From Gammaproteobacteria bacterium (GTDB lineage: Bacteria; Pseudomonadota; Gammaproteobacteria; Acidiferrobacterales; SZUA-150), in the NCBI GenBank assembly GCA_029880545.1, contig JAOUOD010000001.1, forward strand, positions 124,001-188,000: a stretch of DNA of 64,000 bases, written 5' to 3'. How positions within the stretch are numbered: position 1 is the stretch's first letter; every line of letters starts with the position of its first letter. The notes beneath the pieces are model-generated. The model saw only the letters and a list, made by a program, of their open reading frames with translations. It was not told the origin of the DNA and ran no database searches. The position numbers were made by a program, and so were the translations under genes. Positions 50,201-56,333 of this stretch are shown here, in pieces.

Positions 50201-50407
50201 CATCTCAACCAAGTGGCCGGCATTCGCTGGAGTTGAGAGCGGCAAGCTGACTGCTGTAAACAGGAAAATAACCAGCCTTGTAGCCCATACCACTGCATCT
50301 ATTTTTGATACATGGCCTGATCCCGGAATGGGGCGTTTTTTCGAAGGCGAGAATATGGAATCGTGGATAGGTTTGAATATTTTAAATGGCAAGTTTCGTA
50401 ATGACAT
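44270..50407 (-). CDS. Giant exported repeat protein with split FN3-like C terminus
   Basis: From ATG 50407 (GGGAG upstream) the protein has 2045 residues. A long basic leader precedes a hydrophobic signal (VIFLFTAVSLPLSTPANA, to about residue 63). Domains in order: 17 'ELWKSDGTEAGTVMVKDI' propeller-like repeats (about 90-905), a Calx-beta domain (930-1040), a PKD domain (1042-1135), tandem cadherin-like 'DEDT...DGDTL' repeats (1136-1775) with a putative Ig domain inside (1322-1415), another Ig domain (1790-1880), and an FN3-like domain (1882-2045). The last domain is interrupted by a two-segment hydrophobic module ending in a lipobox-like Cys (separate entry). A surface adhesin or matrix protein is likely, but no ligand is known. 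Confidence 0.85.
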   Translation of the reverse strand: MSLRNLPFKIFKPIHDSIFSPSKKRPIPGSGHVSKIDAVVWATRLVIFLFTAVSLPLSTPANAGHLVEMVQDINTAQDLNKGSNVRGFTEINGVTYFVANDGLGGHGDELWKSDGTEAGTVMVKDIRPGIWSSSPIGFTNLNGILYFTANNGVDSYGLWKSDGTEAGTVMVKAINPGTSIFPQFSLINANGVLYFTANDGIELWKSDGTDAGTVMVKNIAPGPGSSNPSWLTNINGVLYFTASDGINGTELWKSDGTEAGTVMVKDIWPGAGGSQPRDLTIINGVLYFSAHDGINGPELWKSDGTEAGTVMVKDIWPGAGGSLPSDLTNYNGVLYFQAYDGVNGYELWKSDGTEVGTVIVKDIAPGSASSNPIWLTNVNGVLYFQAYDALTHGAELWKSDGTEVGTVMVKDITGAGAGSYPAYLTNVNGVLYFSAYNFVNGKELWKSDGTEAGTVMVKDIKPGYQDSYPANLANSNGILYFSANDGVNGIELWKSDGTDAGTVMVKNIAPGPGSSNPSWLTNVNGVLYFSAHNGVSGNEPWKSDGTEAGTVMVKDIWPGGADGWPREFTNVNDMLFFTASDGINGIELWKSDGSEAGTVMVKDITGTGSLSFPAYLTNGNGVLYFTASDGINGPELWKSDGTEAGTVMVKDIWPGAGGSQPRDLTNINGVLYFSAYSDTNGHELWKSDGTEAGTVMVRDINPGASSSYPESFTNVNGVVYFVACDDTIGTALWKSDGTEIGTVMVKQIMPGGNWSNYPTRLTDVNGTLYFVADDGVSGSELWKSDGTEAGTVMVKDIVPGVESSNPIWLTNVSGMLYFTADDGASGSELWKSDGTEIGTAMVKDIYPGASPANPANLTDINGVLYFSAHDGVNGNEPWKSDGTEAGTVLFADVNIGSAGSWPRSFIVNSLSPSLERIFFIATTPANGTELWAATPIFTVTPLAITEGDSGTAVATLTATLSKALAADYSIDYTTTDGTAIAGSDYTSASGRLTFPAGTTTQTITVPIVGDTIYELREDFFISYSNPSQFDNVPATKIFLNDNDPPIPPTVDAGSPYTGTEGIAVNLAGTATSVQGAIVTYEWNPGDGNDPTFGASISHVYADNGIYTATLTVTDSVGVTNSADVTVIIDNVNPVAIDDSGSTDEDTLLITGNVLLNDTDVPADIASLSVTSADSVSSSGGDIINRGDGSFAYMPALNFNGTDTFAYTVSDKDGGSAVGTVTVTVNPVNDAPYAVPIQLDTPLDTAVNITLDGADPDGDVILGYSIVTQPSFGTLSGTVPNLVYTPVTGYSGTDNFFYRVTDGTSYSDIAAAVTISVGGIPAYNSAPVISGTPGTTITAGTAYSFTPTASDADGDTLSFFIANQPSWATFNTTTGALTGTPSNSHAGVYSGITIFVTDGQATVSLPAFDITVTGNPPVNTTPVANGQALITNEDTGVGITLSGSDADGDTLSYTVVSGPANGTLSGTPPNLYYTPSANFNGSDSLTFKVNDGTVDSAVATVNITVTAVNDAPVANSLTASTAEDTGTAITLTGTDADGDTLTYSVVSDPSNGSLSGVAPNLTYTPSANFAGSDSFIFKVNDGTMDSPVGTVSITVTSINDAPVANSQSLSTNEDTGVSITLSGTDVDGDTLTYTVVSDPANGTLSGTAPNLYYTPSANFNGSDSLTFKVNDGTVDSAVATVNITVTAVNDAPVATNGTLDTTQDTAASGTLVGSDIDNTALTFSVVDAAAHGTMVMTDAATGAYSYTPATGFAGVDSFTFKVNDGALDSNVATVLVTVNGTGGGNTNTPPTLTGTPATAVTAGSAYSFTPTAADADGDTLSFFIVNQPAWSSFDTATGALTGTPANTDAGVYSGITLYVTDGQATVSLAPFDITVTADPMANNAPSAPLLISPDNNATAINAASVTFEWQFATDQDGDTLSYEITVCDNVNFSGCSPAAVAWYDQPLMLMAGLGGTSSLLLIGLVGLSPSRRQRILQLGIIMAVIGLSACSKEGDTTVVNQVVPPATANHTVTGLNPGTTYYWKVTANDGRGGVTDSVVWSFTTAP
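44441..44572 (-). other. Hydrophobic module splitting the FN3-like domain (protein 1)
   Basis: These 44 codons interrupt the FN3-like domain of the giant protein. They read as MAGLGGTSSLLLIGLVGLSP, then SRRQR, then a second hydrophobic run ILQLGIIMAVIGLSAC. The second half is indistinguishable from a lipoprotein signal peptide with lipobox LSAC, and Ser follows the Cys. The first half looks like a Gly-rich C-terminal sorting signal with an Arg stop. FN3-like strands continue afterwards (LNPGTTYYWKV). The same module occurs at 51685-51816. Confidence 0.8.
45339..46000 (-). repeat. Cadherin-like repeat with 122-bp exact duplication
   Basis: The 122 bp at 45339-45460 recur without change at 45879-46000, exactly 540 bp away. 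They encode the same part of two cadherin-like repeats in the giant protein. The neighbouring repeat in between differs, which points to gene conversion or a two-unit duplication. Confidence 0.85.
47710..50130 (-). repeat. Array of 17 WKSDGT repeats
   Basis: Seventeen units of about 46-50 codons share the core E-L-W-K-S-D-G-T-E-A-G-T-V-M-V-K-D-I and end in a NGVLYF-type strand. At the DNA level a roughly 40-bp core is nearly the same in most units, while spacer sequences differ. Such arrays can misassemble or change in copy number. Confidence 0.9.
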
Positions 50408-50563
50408 CACACGACTCCCGATTTATTAAATACCAGATTTATTGTTCGGGTCGGGGTGTGTACCAGGCTCCCGCACAGTTAATGCAGAAGATCGATACCC
50501 GGAAGGTTTTCTCTTGCACCCCGCCAATTATTCTTAAAGCAAATATTGTGGCGTCACATCATC

Positions 50564-50752
50564 GTGGCCGTGCCTGGCACATAATTATATATGCGTATGA
50601 CTCAGTTTACGCCTAATTCTGGTCGATTCAAGTTTCCAGATGAGAATGATAAACAGTGTTAGTCAGGAGAATGGCCAAGAATTTCAAACGTGTTATCTAA
50701 GACGATAGTCTGATTTACCATCCATGATGGTGGAAGGTCTATTTGAAGTTTG
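50564..50752 (-). promoter_or_regulatory. Conserved upstream blocks of giant gene 1
   Basis: Within the 577-bp gap before the giant gene, three blocks match the upstream region of the second giant gene: A (50564-50589), B (AGTTTACGCC at 50604-50613 with TTCAAGTT at 50627-50634) and C (50698-50752). Block A on the minus strand contains TATAAT, a likely -10. The remainder of the gap holds no gene; a hairpin (50937-50962) follows the small gene at 50985. Confidence 0.65.
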
Positions 50753-50984
50753 TACTTGGCCGGGTATCACCAACACTTCGCTGGTATCAAACCGTCGATA
50801 GGCGCAGTTCGATAGCGCTGCAGTGTACTTGCCTGGTAAAGCGGTAACGGAGTGATCGTGTATGCGCGCCAGAACAACCTGCTACGCGTGCTTATCCTCT
50901 TCGTGGCGCGTTTCGGAACCTGATGCGGAATTTAGCCCTGGCTGTCGTCTGGCTCAGCCAGGACTATCCGGAGTTGTGAAGGAG

Positions 50985-51338
50985 TTATTTGTATTGGCGC
51001 ATTTGTACTTCAATCGCAATGACGCTGTCCTTGTCAACGATGGCATCATAGCCGTTGTCATTGCCATCATTTTCATTTTTCAATTTCATATGAATATGGC
51101 CCTTTCCGATAGTATCAATGTCGCCCGTAAACTTTGCACCGGATTTCAGGTACACGGTAAAGAAATCAGCCTTTCCCTTGTTGGACAGGTTCATAACGTT
51201 CTGCCATAAGTCCACTTTCATGGTTATTTTGCGGCCATCAATGTTTTTCATGCCAGCCGCGTTAACGGCAGAAACACCGGTTATCAACAGCGCGCTTGCC
51301 AATATTGTTGTAATCAGTCCGGTTTTGCAGTTCTTCAT
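50985..51338 (-). CDS. Small exported protein with Sm-like sequence pattern
   Basis: The 117-residue protein has a clear signal peptide (LITTILASALLITGVSAVNA, to about residue 28) and a ribosome-binding site AAGGAG. The mature part has the strand pattern FFTVYLKSGAKFTGDIDTIG...AIVDKDSVIAIEVQ, which resembles the Sm1/Sm2 arrangement of LSm/Hfq-type barrels. This is a pattern reading, not a proven fold, and an exported Sm-like protein would not act on RNA in the usual way. It lies between the two giant repeat-protein genes on the same strand and may work with them. Confidence 0.7.
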   Translation of the reverse strand: MKNCKTGLITTILASALLITGVSAVNAAGMKNIDGRKITMKVDLWQNVMNLSNKGKADFFTVYLKSGAKFTGDIDTIGKGHIHMKLKNENDGNDNGYDAIVDKDSVIAIEVQMRQYK

Positions 51339-51531
51339 TTCAGGTTACTCCTTGGTTTTTTGTTTGTATGGAAAATAGCTGGTTGTTCTTTCTTCCATTC
51401 TTGTCAAAAGCTTGCAAGAAAGGGATTTGATTGGTCGGCCTCCAATACTGTGCGTAATCGTTCGGCCCTGGTTACCGACCAGGAAAACGCAACCTGATCG
51501 GTAATCGGTGGGACGGTTTAAATACGGGATA

Positions 51532-54500
51532 TTAAGGGTTTGTGGTAAATCTCCAGACTTGACTGTCCGTCGCGCCACCATTGCCATCCAGTGCGGTGAC
51601 TTTCCAGTAATAAGTCGTGCCGCCAGCGAGGTTATCCCTGATTTCACTCAATATAGGCACGCCGGCGTTGCCATGGTCTTTGTCACAGCCGCCCATGCTC
51701 GAAGCGATGACCAGAACCACGATCAAGTTCAGTATCATGCGACGCCTTGTCGGCGCATATCCAAGTACGCCAATGAGCAGAAGACCGGTGCCGCTGCCAA
51801 GGCCCGCCAGCATGATGTCGGTTTGGAACAGGGAATTGGAAGTCGTCGGAATACCGCAAGAACCAAAGGTGGGGTCTTCACAGACACTTAACCTGTATGT
51901 CACAGGGTCTCCGTCCGGATCGGTTGCAGCGTGCCACTGGAACTTGATACCGGCGCGGTTTATGCCATTGGCGCCATCGGCCGGCCCAACCAGGCCAGGG
52001 GGTGCAGGCGGCCGGTTTGTTGTGCCTTTGCCTGTGACTTGCAGATCAAATACCGGAAGACTGCTGGTGTGAATGCCATCACTGACACTGATAATGATAC
52101 CACTGTAGGTGCCCACGTCGTTGTTGGCCGGTGTGCCGCTCATGGTACCGGTGGTATTATCAAAACTTGCCCAGAAGGGCAGGTTGGCAACGCTGAATAC
52201 CAGGGCGTCACCGTCGGCATCACTGGCCGTGGGCGTGAAGCTATAGAGTTGACCTGCCGGTATGCTTGTCGGAGGTGTTCCGCTGATAATGGGAGCTTCC
52301 GGCATGGCATTGACGGTAATGCTTACCATCGCCGCGGCACTGTCCACCGTACCGTCATTGACCTTGAAACTGATGCTGTCGCTGCCATTGAAATTGGCAT
52401 TGGGCGTGTAGATCAGGTTCGGTGCTGTGCCAGACAATGTGCCATTCGTTGGACCGGTGATAACCGCATAACTCAAGGAATCCCCGTCGGCATCGGTGGC
52501 GGTCAAGGTGATGCTCACGGCAACATCTTCATCCGTGGTGATGACCTGGCCGTTGGCTGTTGGCGCATCGTTGATGGCATTGACGGTAATGCTTACCATC
52601 GCCGCGGCACTGTCCACCGTACCGTCATTGACCTTGAAACTGATGCTGTCGCTGCCATTGAAATTGGCATTGGGCGTGTAGATCAGGTTCGGTGCTGTGC
52701 CAGACAATGTGCCATTCGTTGGACCGGTGATAACCGCATAACTCAAGGAATCCCCGTCGGCATCGGTGGCGGTCAAGGTGATGCTCACGGCAACATCTTC
52801 ATCCGTGGTGATGACCTGGCCGTTGGCTGTTGGCGCATCGTTGATGGCATTGACGGTAATGCTTACCATCGCCGCGGCACTATTTGATGTGCCATCATTG
52901 ACACGAAAAGCAAAGCTGTCTGATCCGCTAAAATTTGAATCCGGAGTATAGGTAAGATTCGGTGCGGTACCGCTCAACGTGCCATTTCCGGGAGATGAGG
53001 TAATCGTATATGTCAGTGGATCGCCCTCTGAATCTGAACCGGTCAGCAAAATATCGATCGCGGTATCTTCGTCTGTTACGACATTTTGACTGTCAGCGAC
53101 AGGAATCTGGTTGTTGAAAACCTGTATTCTGTTATTGCCAAAGTCGGATACAAAAATATTGTTTGTATTTGTTACGACAATGCCGAATGGGCCATCAAAT
53201 TGCCCATTCCCGTACCCCCGCGTACCGAATTTGCGCAGGAATTGCCCGTTCTTGTTAAACACCTGCACCCGATTATTGGTGCTTTCAGTGACATAGATAT
53301 TGCCACCAAGATCAAAATCAATGCTGGACGGTGACCTGAACTGCCCATTCCCGGTGCCAAAGCTGCCAAAGCTGCCGATGAAGGTGCCGGTTGGACCGAA
53401 TACCTGTACCCTGCTGTTACCCTGTTCCGTAACGTAAACATCGCCGGTAGTTGGGTGAATTCCCACATCCGTCGGCCTCAGTAATTCTCCCTTTAAAGAT
53501 CCTTGTGTCCCGAAAGAAAACTGGAAGACGCCCTTGGGATCAAAAACCTGAACCCGGTGATTGGCGCCGTCGACTACGTACGCGAAGTTGTTATTGTTGT
53601 TTATTGCAATGCCATTGACTGAGGAAAACTGTCCGTACCCGGTTCCGACAGTACCAAATGTAAACAAAAATGCCCCGGCACTATCGAATACCTGTACGCG
53701 ACTATTTCCATTGTCGGTAACATAATATCTCCCGGCTTTATCGGTAGCGACGTCCGTCGGAAAAGAAAATTGTCCTGGCTTGGTGCCCTTGCTGCCAAAT
53801 TGTTTCAGAAAAGCCCCGTTTTCTGTAAGCACCTGAACCCGGTGGTTATAGCGATCGACAACGACGATGTTGCCATTATTATCCGTAGCAAGTCCCGAAG
53901 GTTCGTGAAATTGTCCATCGCCCGACCCGTGTTGGGATATCTTGAACAGGAAATTACCGGTTGCATCAAACAGCTGCGCCCAAACGGGATGAAACTGTTG
54001 TATGACCCAGATTTTGGCAGGCGTGAAATAGGCCCCGTTAGCGGACAGCTTTTCCGCTAATGTTAGCTGCCCAAAGCCCGTTCCTCCGCTGATTATTTCT
54101 TGTTCGTAGTCAGCAGTATAGGATGTGGCATAAGGCCCGCCAGTCAGCGGTGGAGGTGGTTGGACCCCGTATGCAAAAACTGAATTGTTGCCAGCAATAT
54201 ACATTTCTCTTGACCAGAAAGGAATAACGCCACCAAAAAGGCAGTCGGATCCAATCTTGTTGCCTGCAAATTGGTAGCTCTCCGTCAACAAGTATGGAGA
54301 AAATACATTTGGGCTCGTTTCGACCAGGAAGATTGCTTCATACATAATGTGGCCTTCATCCAGTCGCCCAATCAGGATTCTCCTGGTATGCCGAAATATG
54401 TACACGCCATCGCCCATATCAGGTTCTACCGATATCCATGGATAACCATAGCAATCAATATACATATCAGATATGGATGCATAGCCGATATCGGTTGTGT

Positions 54501-55131
54501 TTATGGCCGATTGACCGGATTCGGCGAGAAAGCCGCCGTTTAAATCAAAGGCCTTGATCTTCAGGAGGCATGACGACAGCGCAGTAGTTGTACATGAACG
54601 ATAAGAAACAAAAATCCGTCCTCGAATAGCATCTACCGCAATATGCTTGGAATTCTCAAAAGCTCCATTCAAAATGTTCTGTCCATATCTCACATGTGTA
54701 TCAAAGTCTATAAGTGGATTTCCGTTCGCGTCGTATTTTGAAATTGAGATGTGAGTGTCGTTTTGCGACAAAACATACAGGTTATCATTTGGATCGGTAT
54801 CGATTGACAATACTGTCTTTATAGGCTTGATGCGCCAAACCTCTACTTGACCGTAATAGGTGAATTTCGCGATTTCGTTGTTATCGAATGCGATATATGT
54901 GTTTTCGGTTGTCGGGTCAGCCAACACATACCTGGAAAAAGCAACATCTATCGGTTTTTCGCTGTCCGCAGGAATCTCGTACTTCATCGTTTCGACTGCA
55001 TTTGCCAGTTGCATATTCAGCAGGCCGACAAAGAACACCACGAATATCAATGTTGATATCGGTTTGTTAAACAGCGAAAGGTTTTTGAGAAATGGCCTGC
55101 GAAGTTCATAGAAGTAGTCAGGTGACAGCAT
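51532..55131 (-). CDS. Large exported NHL-propeller/cadherin-like protein with split FN3-like C terminus
   Basis: The 1199-residue protein starts with a basic leader and signal sequence (ISTLIFVVFFVGLLNMQLANA, cleavage near residue 45; shown as its core). The N-terminal 390 residues are an unrecognised beta-rich region. Six NHL repeats follow (about 400-674), each ending in N-x-R-V-Q-V-F, and should form a six-bladed propeller. Three cadherin-like 'DED..DGD' repeats (675-940), one putative Ig domain (943-1035) and an FN3-like domain (1036-1199) complete it. The FN3 part is interrupted by the same hydrophobic/Arg/lipobox module as in the giant protein. Role: probably a surface or matrix protein; no ligand can be named. 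Confidence 0.85.
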   Translation of the reverse strand: MLSPDYFYELRRPFLKNLSLFNKPISTLIFVVFFVGLLNMQLANAVETMKYEIPADSEKPIDVAFSRYVLADPTTENTYIAFDNNEIAKFTYYGQVEVWRIKPIKTVLSIDTDPNDNLYVLSQNDTHISISKYDANGNPLIDFDTHVRYGQNILNGAFENSKHIAVDAIRGRIFVSYRSCTTTALSSCLLKIKAFDLNGGFLAESGQSAINTTDIGYASISDMYIDCYGYPWISVEPDMGDGVYIFRHTRRILIGRLDEGHIMYEAIFLVETSPNVFSPYLLTESYQFAGNKIGSDCLFGGVIPFWSREMYIAGNNSVFAYGVQPPPPLTGGPYATSYTADYEQEIISGGTGFGQLTLAEKLSANGAYFTPAKIWVIQQFHPVWAQLFDATGNFLFKISQHGSGDGQFHEPSGLATDNNGNIVVVDRYNHRVQVLTENGAFLKQFGSKGTKPGQFSFPTDVATDKAGRYYVTDNGNSRVQVFDSAGAFLFTFGTVGTGYGQFSSVNGIAINNNNNFAYVVDGANHRVQVFDPKGVFQFSFGTQGSLKGELLRPTDVGIHPTTGDVYVTEQGNSRVQVFGPTGTFIGSFGSFGTGNGQFRSPSSIDFDLGGNIYVTESTNNRVQVFNKNGQFLRKFGTRGYGNGQFDGPFGIVVTNTNNIFVSDFGNNRIQVFNNQIPVADSQNVVTDEDTAIDILLTGSDSEGDPLTYTITSSPGNGTLSGTAPNLTYTPDSNFSGSDSFAFRVNDGTSNSAAAMVSITVNAINDAPTANGQVITTDEDVAVSITLTATDADGDSLSYAVITGPTNGTLSGTAPNLIYTPNANFNGSDSISFKVNDGTVDSAAAMVSITVNAINDAPTANGQVITTDEDVAVSITLTATDADGDSLSYAVITGPTNGTLSGTAPNLIYTPNANFNGSDSISFKVNDGTVDSAAAMVSITVNAMPEAPIISGTPPTSIPAGQLYSFTPTASDADGDALVFSVANLPFWASFDNTTGTMSGTPANNDVGTYSGIIISVSDGIHTSSLPVFDLQVTGKGTTNRPPAPPGLVGPADGANGINRAGIKFQWHAATDPDGDPVTYRLSVCEDPTFGSCGIPTTSNSLFQTDIMLAGLGSGTGLLLIGVLGYAPTRRRMILNLIVVLVIASSMGGCDKDHGNAGVPILSEIRDNLAGGTTYYWKVTALDGNGGATDSQVWRFTTNP
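51685..51816 (-). other. Hydrophobic module splitting the FN3-like domain (protein 2)
   Basis: The module reads LAGLGSGTGLLLIGVLGYAP, then TRRR, then MILNLIVVLVIASSMGGC. It aligns with the one at 44441-44572: 41 residues from AGLG to Cys here, 40 there, with the Arg pair at the same offset. Asp follows the Cys here where the other has Ser. The domain resumes with LAGGTTYYWKVTALDGNGG. An upstream CX7C pair (CEDPTFGSC) is also conserved between the two proteins. Confidence 0.8.
52304..52843 (-). repeat. Exact 270-bp tandem duplication (90-residue cadherin-like unit)
   Basis: The units 52304-52573 and 52574-52843 are identical base for base, and identity continues about 37 bp into the next, diverged unit. 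They encode two identical 90-residue cadherin-like repeats. Zero divergence indicates a very recent duplication, ongoing conversion, or an assembly artefact. Confidence 0.95.
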
Positions 55132-55267
55132 GGCACAACCCCCGTTGGAAATACTGTTTTTTTTCTTAAGGGGGGCATGACGCCTGACGGCCAGAAGTAT
55201 AACTGATTGAATACCGGCCAGATTGCTGCGCCACCCCCACTTTTGATTCTTCTGGTATCGCGTTGTA

Positions 55268-55477
55268 GTGGCCGTACCTAGCTCATATTTATAGCCACGC
55301 TGAATTGTCGTCAGTCGTGCATGTGAATGAGTTTACGCCAATGACAGGGGTTTTCAAGTTAGCTCTCGGCAAGCTGCGCATCACCCCTTGGCCAACAAGT
55401 CAGACGAGGCAGGGTATGTGCATAAGACGATCGTCCTATTTACCGCCCAAGATCCGGAATGTTCTATTTGAAGTTTG
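55268..55477 (-). promoter_or_regulatory. Conserved upstream blocks of giant gene 2
   Basis: Blocks A (55268-55293), B (55330-55339 plus 55353-55360) and C (55423-55477) match those upstream of the other giant gene; A agrees at 22 of 26 positions and C at about 43 of 55. Block A holds TATAAA on the minus strand. C starts 292 bp before the ATG here and 291 bp there. The remaining part of this 686-bp gap (55478-55817) holds no gene I can support and probably carries the promoter of the plus-strand cluster. Confidence 0.65.
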
Positions 55478-55817
55478 CGACCTGCGCGATACTACCGGTA
55501 TTTGCGTGGCACCGGGTCGCCGACACGGCTGGGTCGGGTGCCGCGCCCGCAGCCAGGGCAATATATTGAATAGTTATCAATTGTGTTCAAACTGGTGCAC
55601 AAATATCAGGCCTGTCCAGGTCCGAGGAGCGGCGGACTGGTCAAGGTATTTGTGTATTAAATGCCGGATAATTTGCCCCGGCCCGTCTGGCCTATTATAT
55701 TCAAAGGTGGAGAGGGTGCCCAGGCAGTACCAATTTGGGGCGAATGCAGACTGACGGCAGTATATAAGTAAATAGTGATTCTTTGTTGTTTGCCAATTAT
55801 TCACCCGGGAACATGAG

Positions 55818-56303
55818 ATGAACATAACGATAATTATAATAATCGCCGTAGCCATCCTTCTGGCCGGTATATTTTTTGTACGGAAAAATCGGCCACCAGT
55901 GAAAACACGGGTGGATGACGTTGATTACGCTCGCGAATTATTGCGGATCAATCTCTTGGTGAGAGAAACCATTGTACCGGCCAGTATTCGTGACGCTGTT
56001 GAGGCCATCGTTGATACGCTATTTCGGCTGCTGGCAATGTTTGAAAACGTCCAGGGCCAGGGAAGCCTGGAATGGGTGGTACAGCGCATGATTACCACTT
56101 ATTTACCGGAAAAGGCGCTACGCCCTTACCTGGCACTGCCGGCGGAAGAGCGAAATGGCGAGAATAATGTTTCTGCCCTGAGCGAGGCACTCACTGGTAT
56201 TCAGGCCGAACTGGATGATGTTGAGGCTATGATTGAAAAACAGAAGCTCTCCGATTTTGATCAAAAGGCGGAATTTCTGAAGCGTCGATTCAGGCTCGAC
56301 TGA
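55818..56303 (+). CDS. Single-TM protein, first gene of the TelA/DUF350 cluster
   Basis: The 161-residue protein has an N-terminal membrane helix (ITIIIIIAVAILLAGIFFV) and a helical soluble part with a coiled-coil tendency near its end (GIQAELDDVEAMIEKQKLSDFDQKAEF in part). Helix-rich character and position suggest a membrane partner of the TelA-like protein that follows 30 bp later. The ribosome-binding site is weak. I do not recognise the family. Confidence 0.75.
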   Translation: MNITIIIIIAVAILLAGIFFVRKNRPPVKTRVDDVDYARELLRINLLVRETIVPASIRDAVEAIVDTLFRLLAMFENVQGQGSLEWVVQRMITTYLPEKALRPYLALPAEERNGENNVSALSEALTGIQAELDDVEAMIEKQKLSDFDQKAEFLKRRFRLD

Positions 56304-56333
56304 ATCATGTCTAGTTAAGAAAGGATAACAATA

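Noticed and set aside
50570-50600. Second sigma-54 promoter (TGGCAC...TGC)
   Set aside because: The spacing between TGGCAC and the next GC is wrong and the -12 element is missing.
51931-52887. Long plus-strand frame opposite the cadherin-like repeats
   Set aside because: It is antisense to a well-supported repeat protein and its repeats mirror the coding repeats.
44270-55131. CRISPR-like periodic repeats
   Set aside because: The repeats are in-frame protein repeats of about 140 and 270 bp within long genes.
55305-55754. 149-residue plus-strand frame in the gap before the TelA cluster
   Set aside because: It covers the conserved regulatory blocks, lacks a ribosome-binding site and has no protein-like composition.
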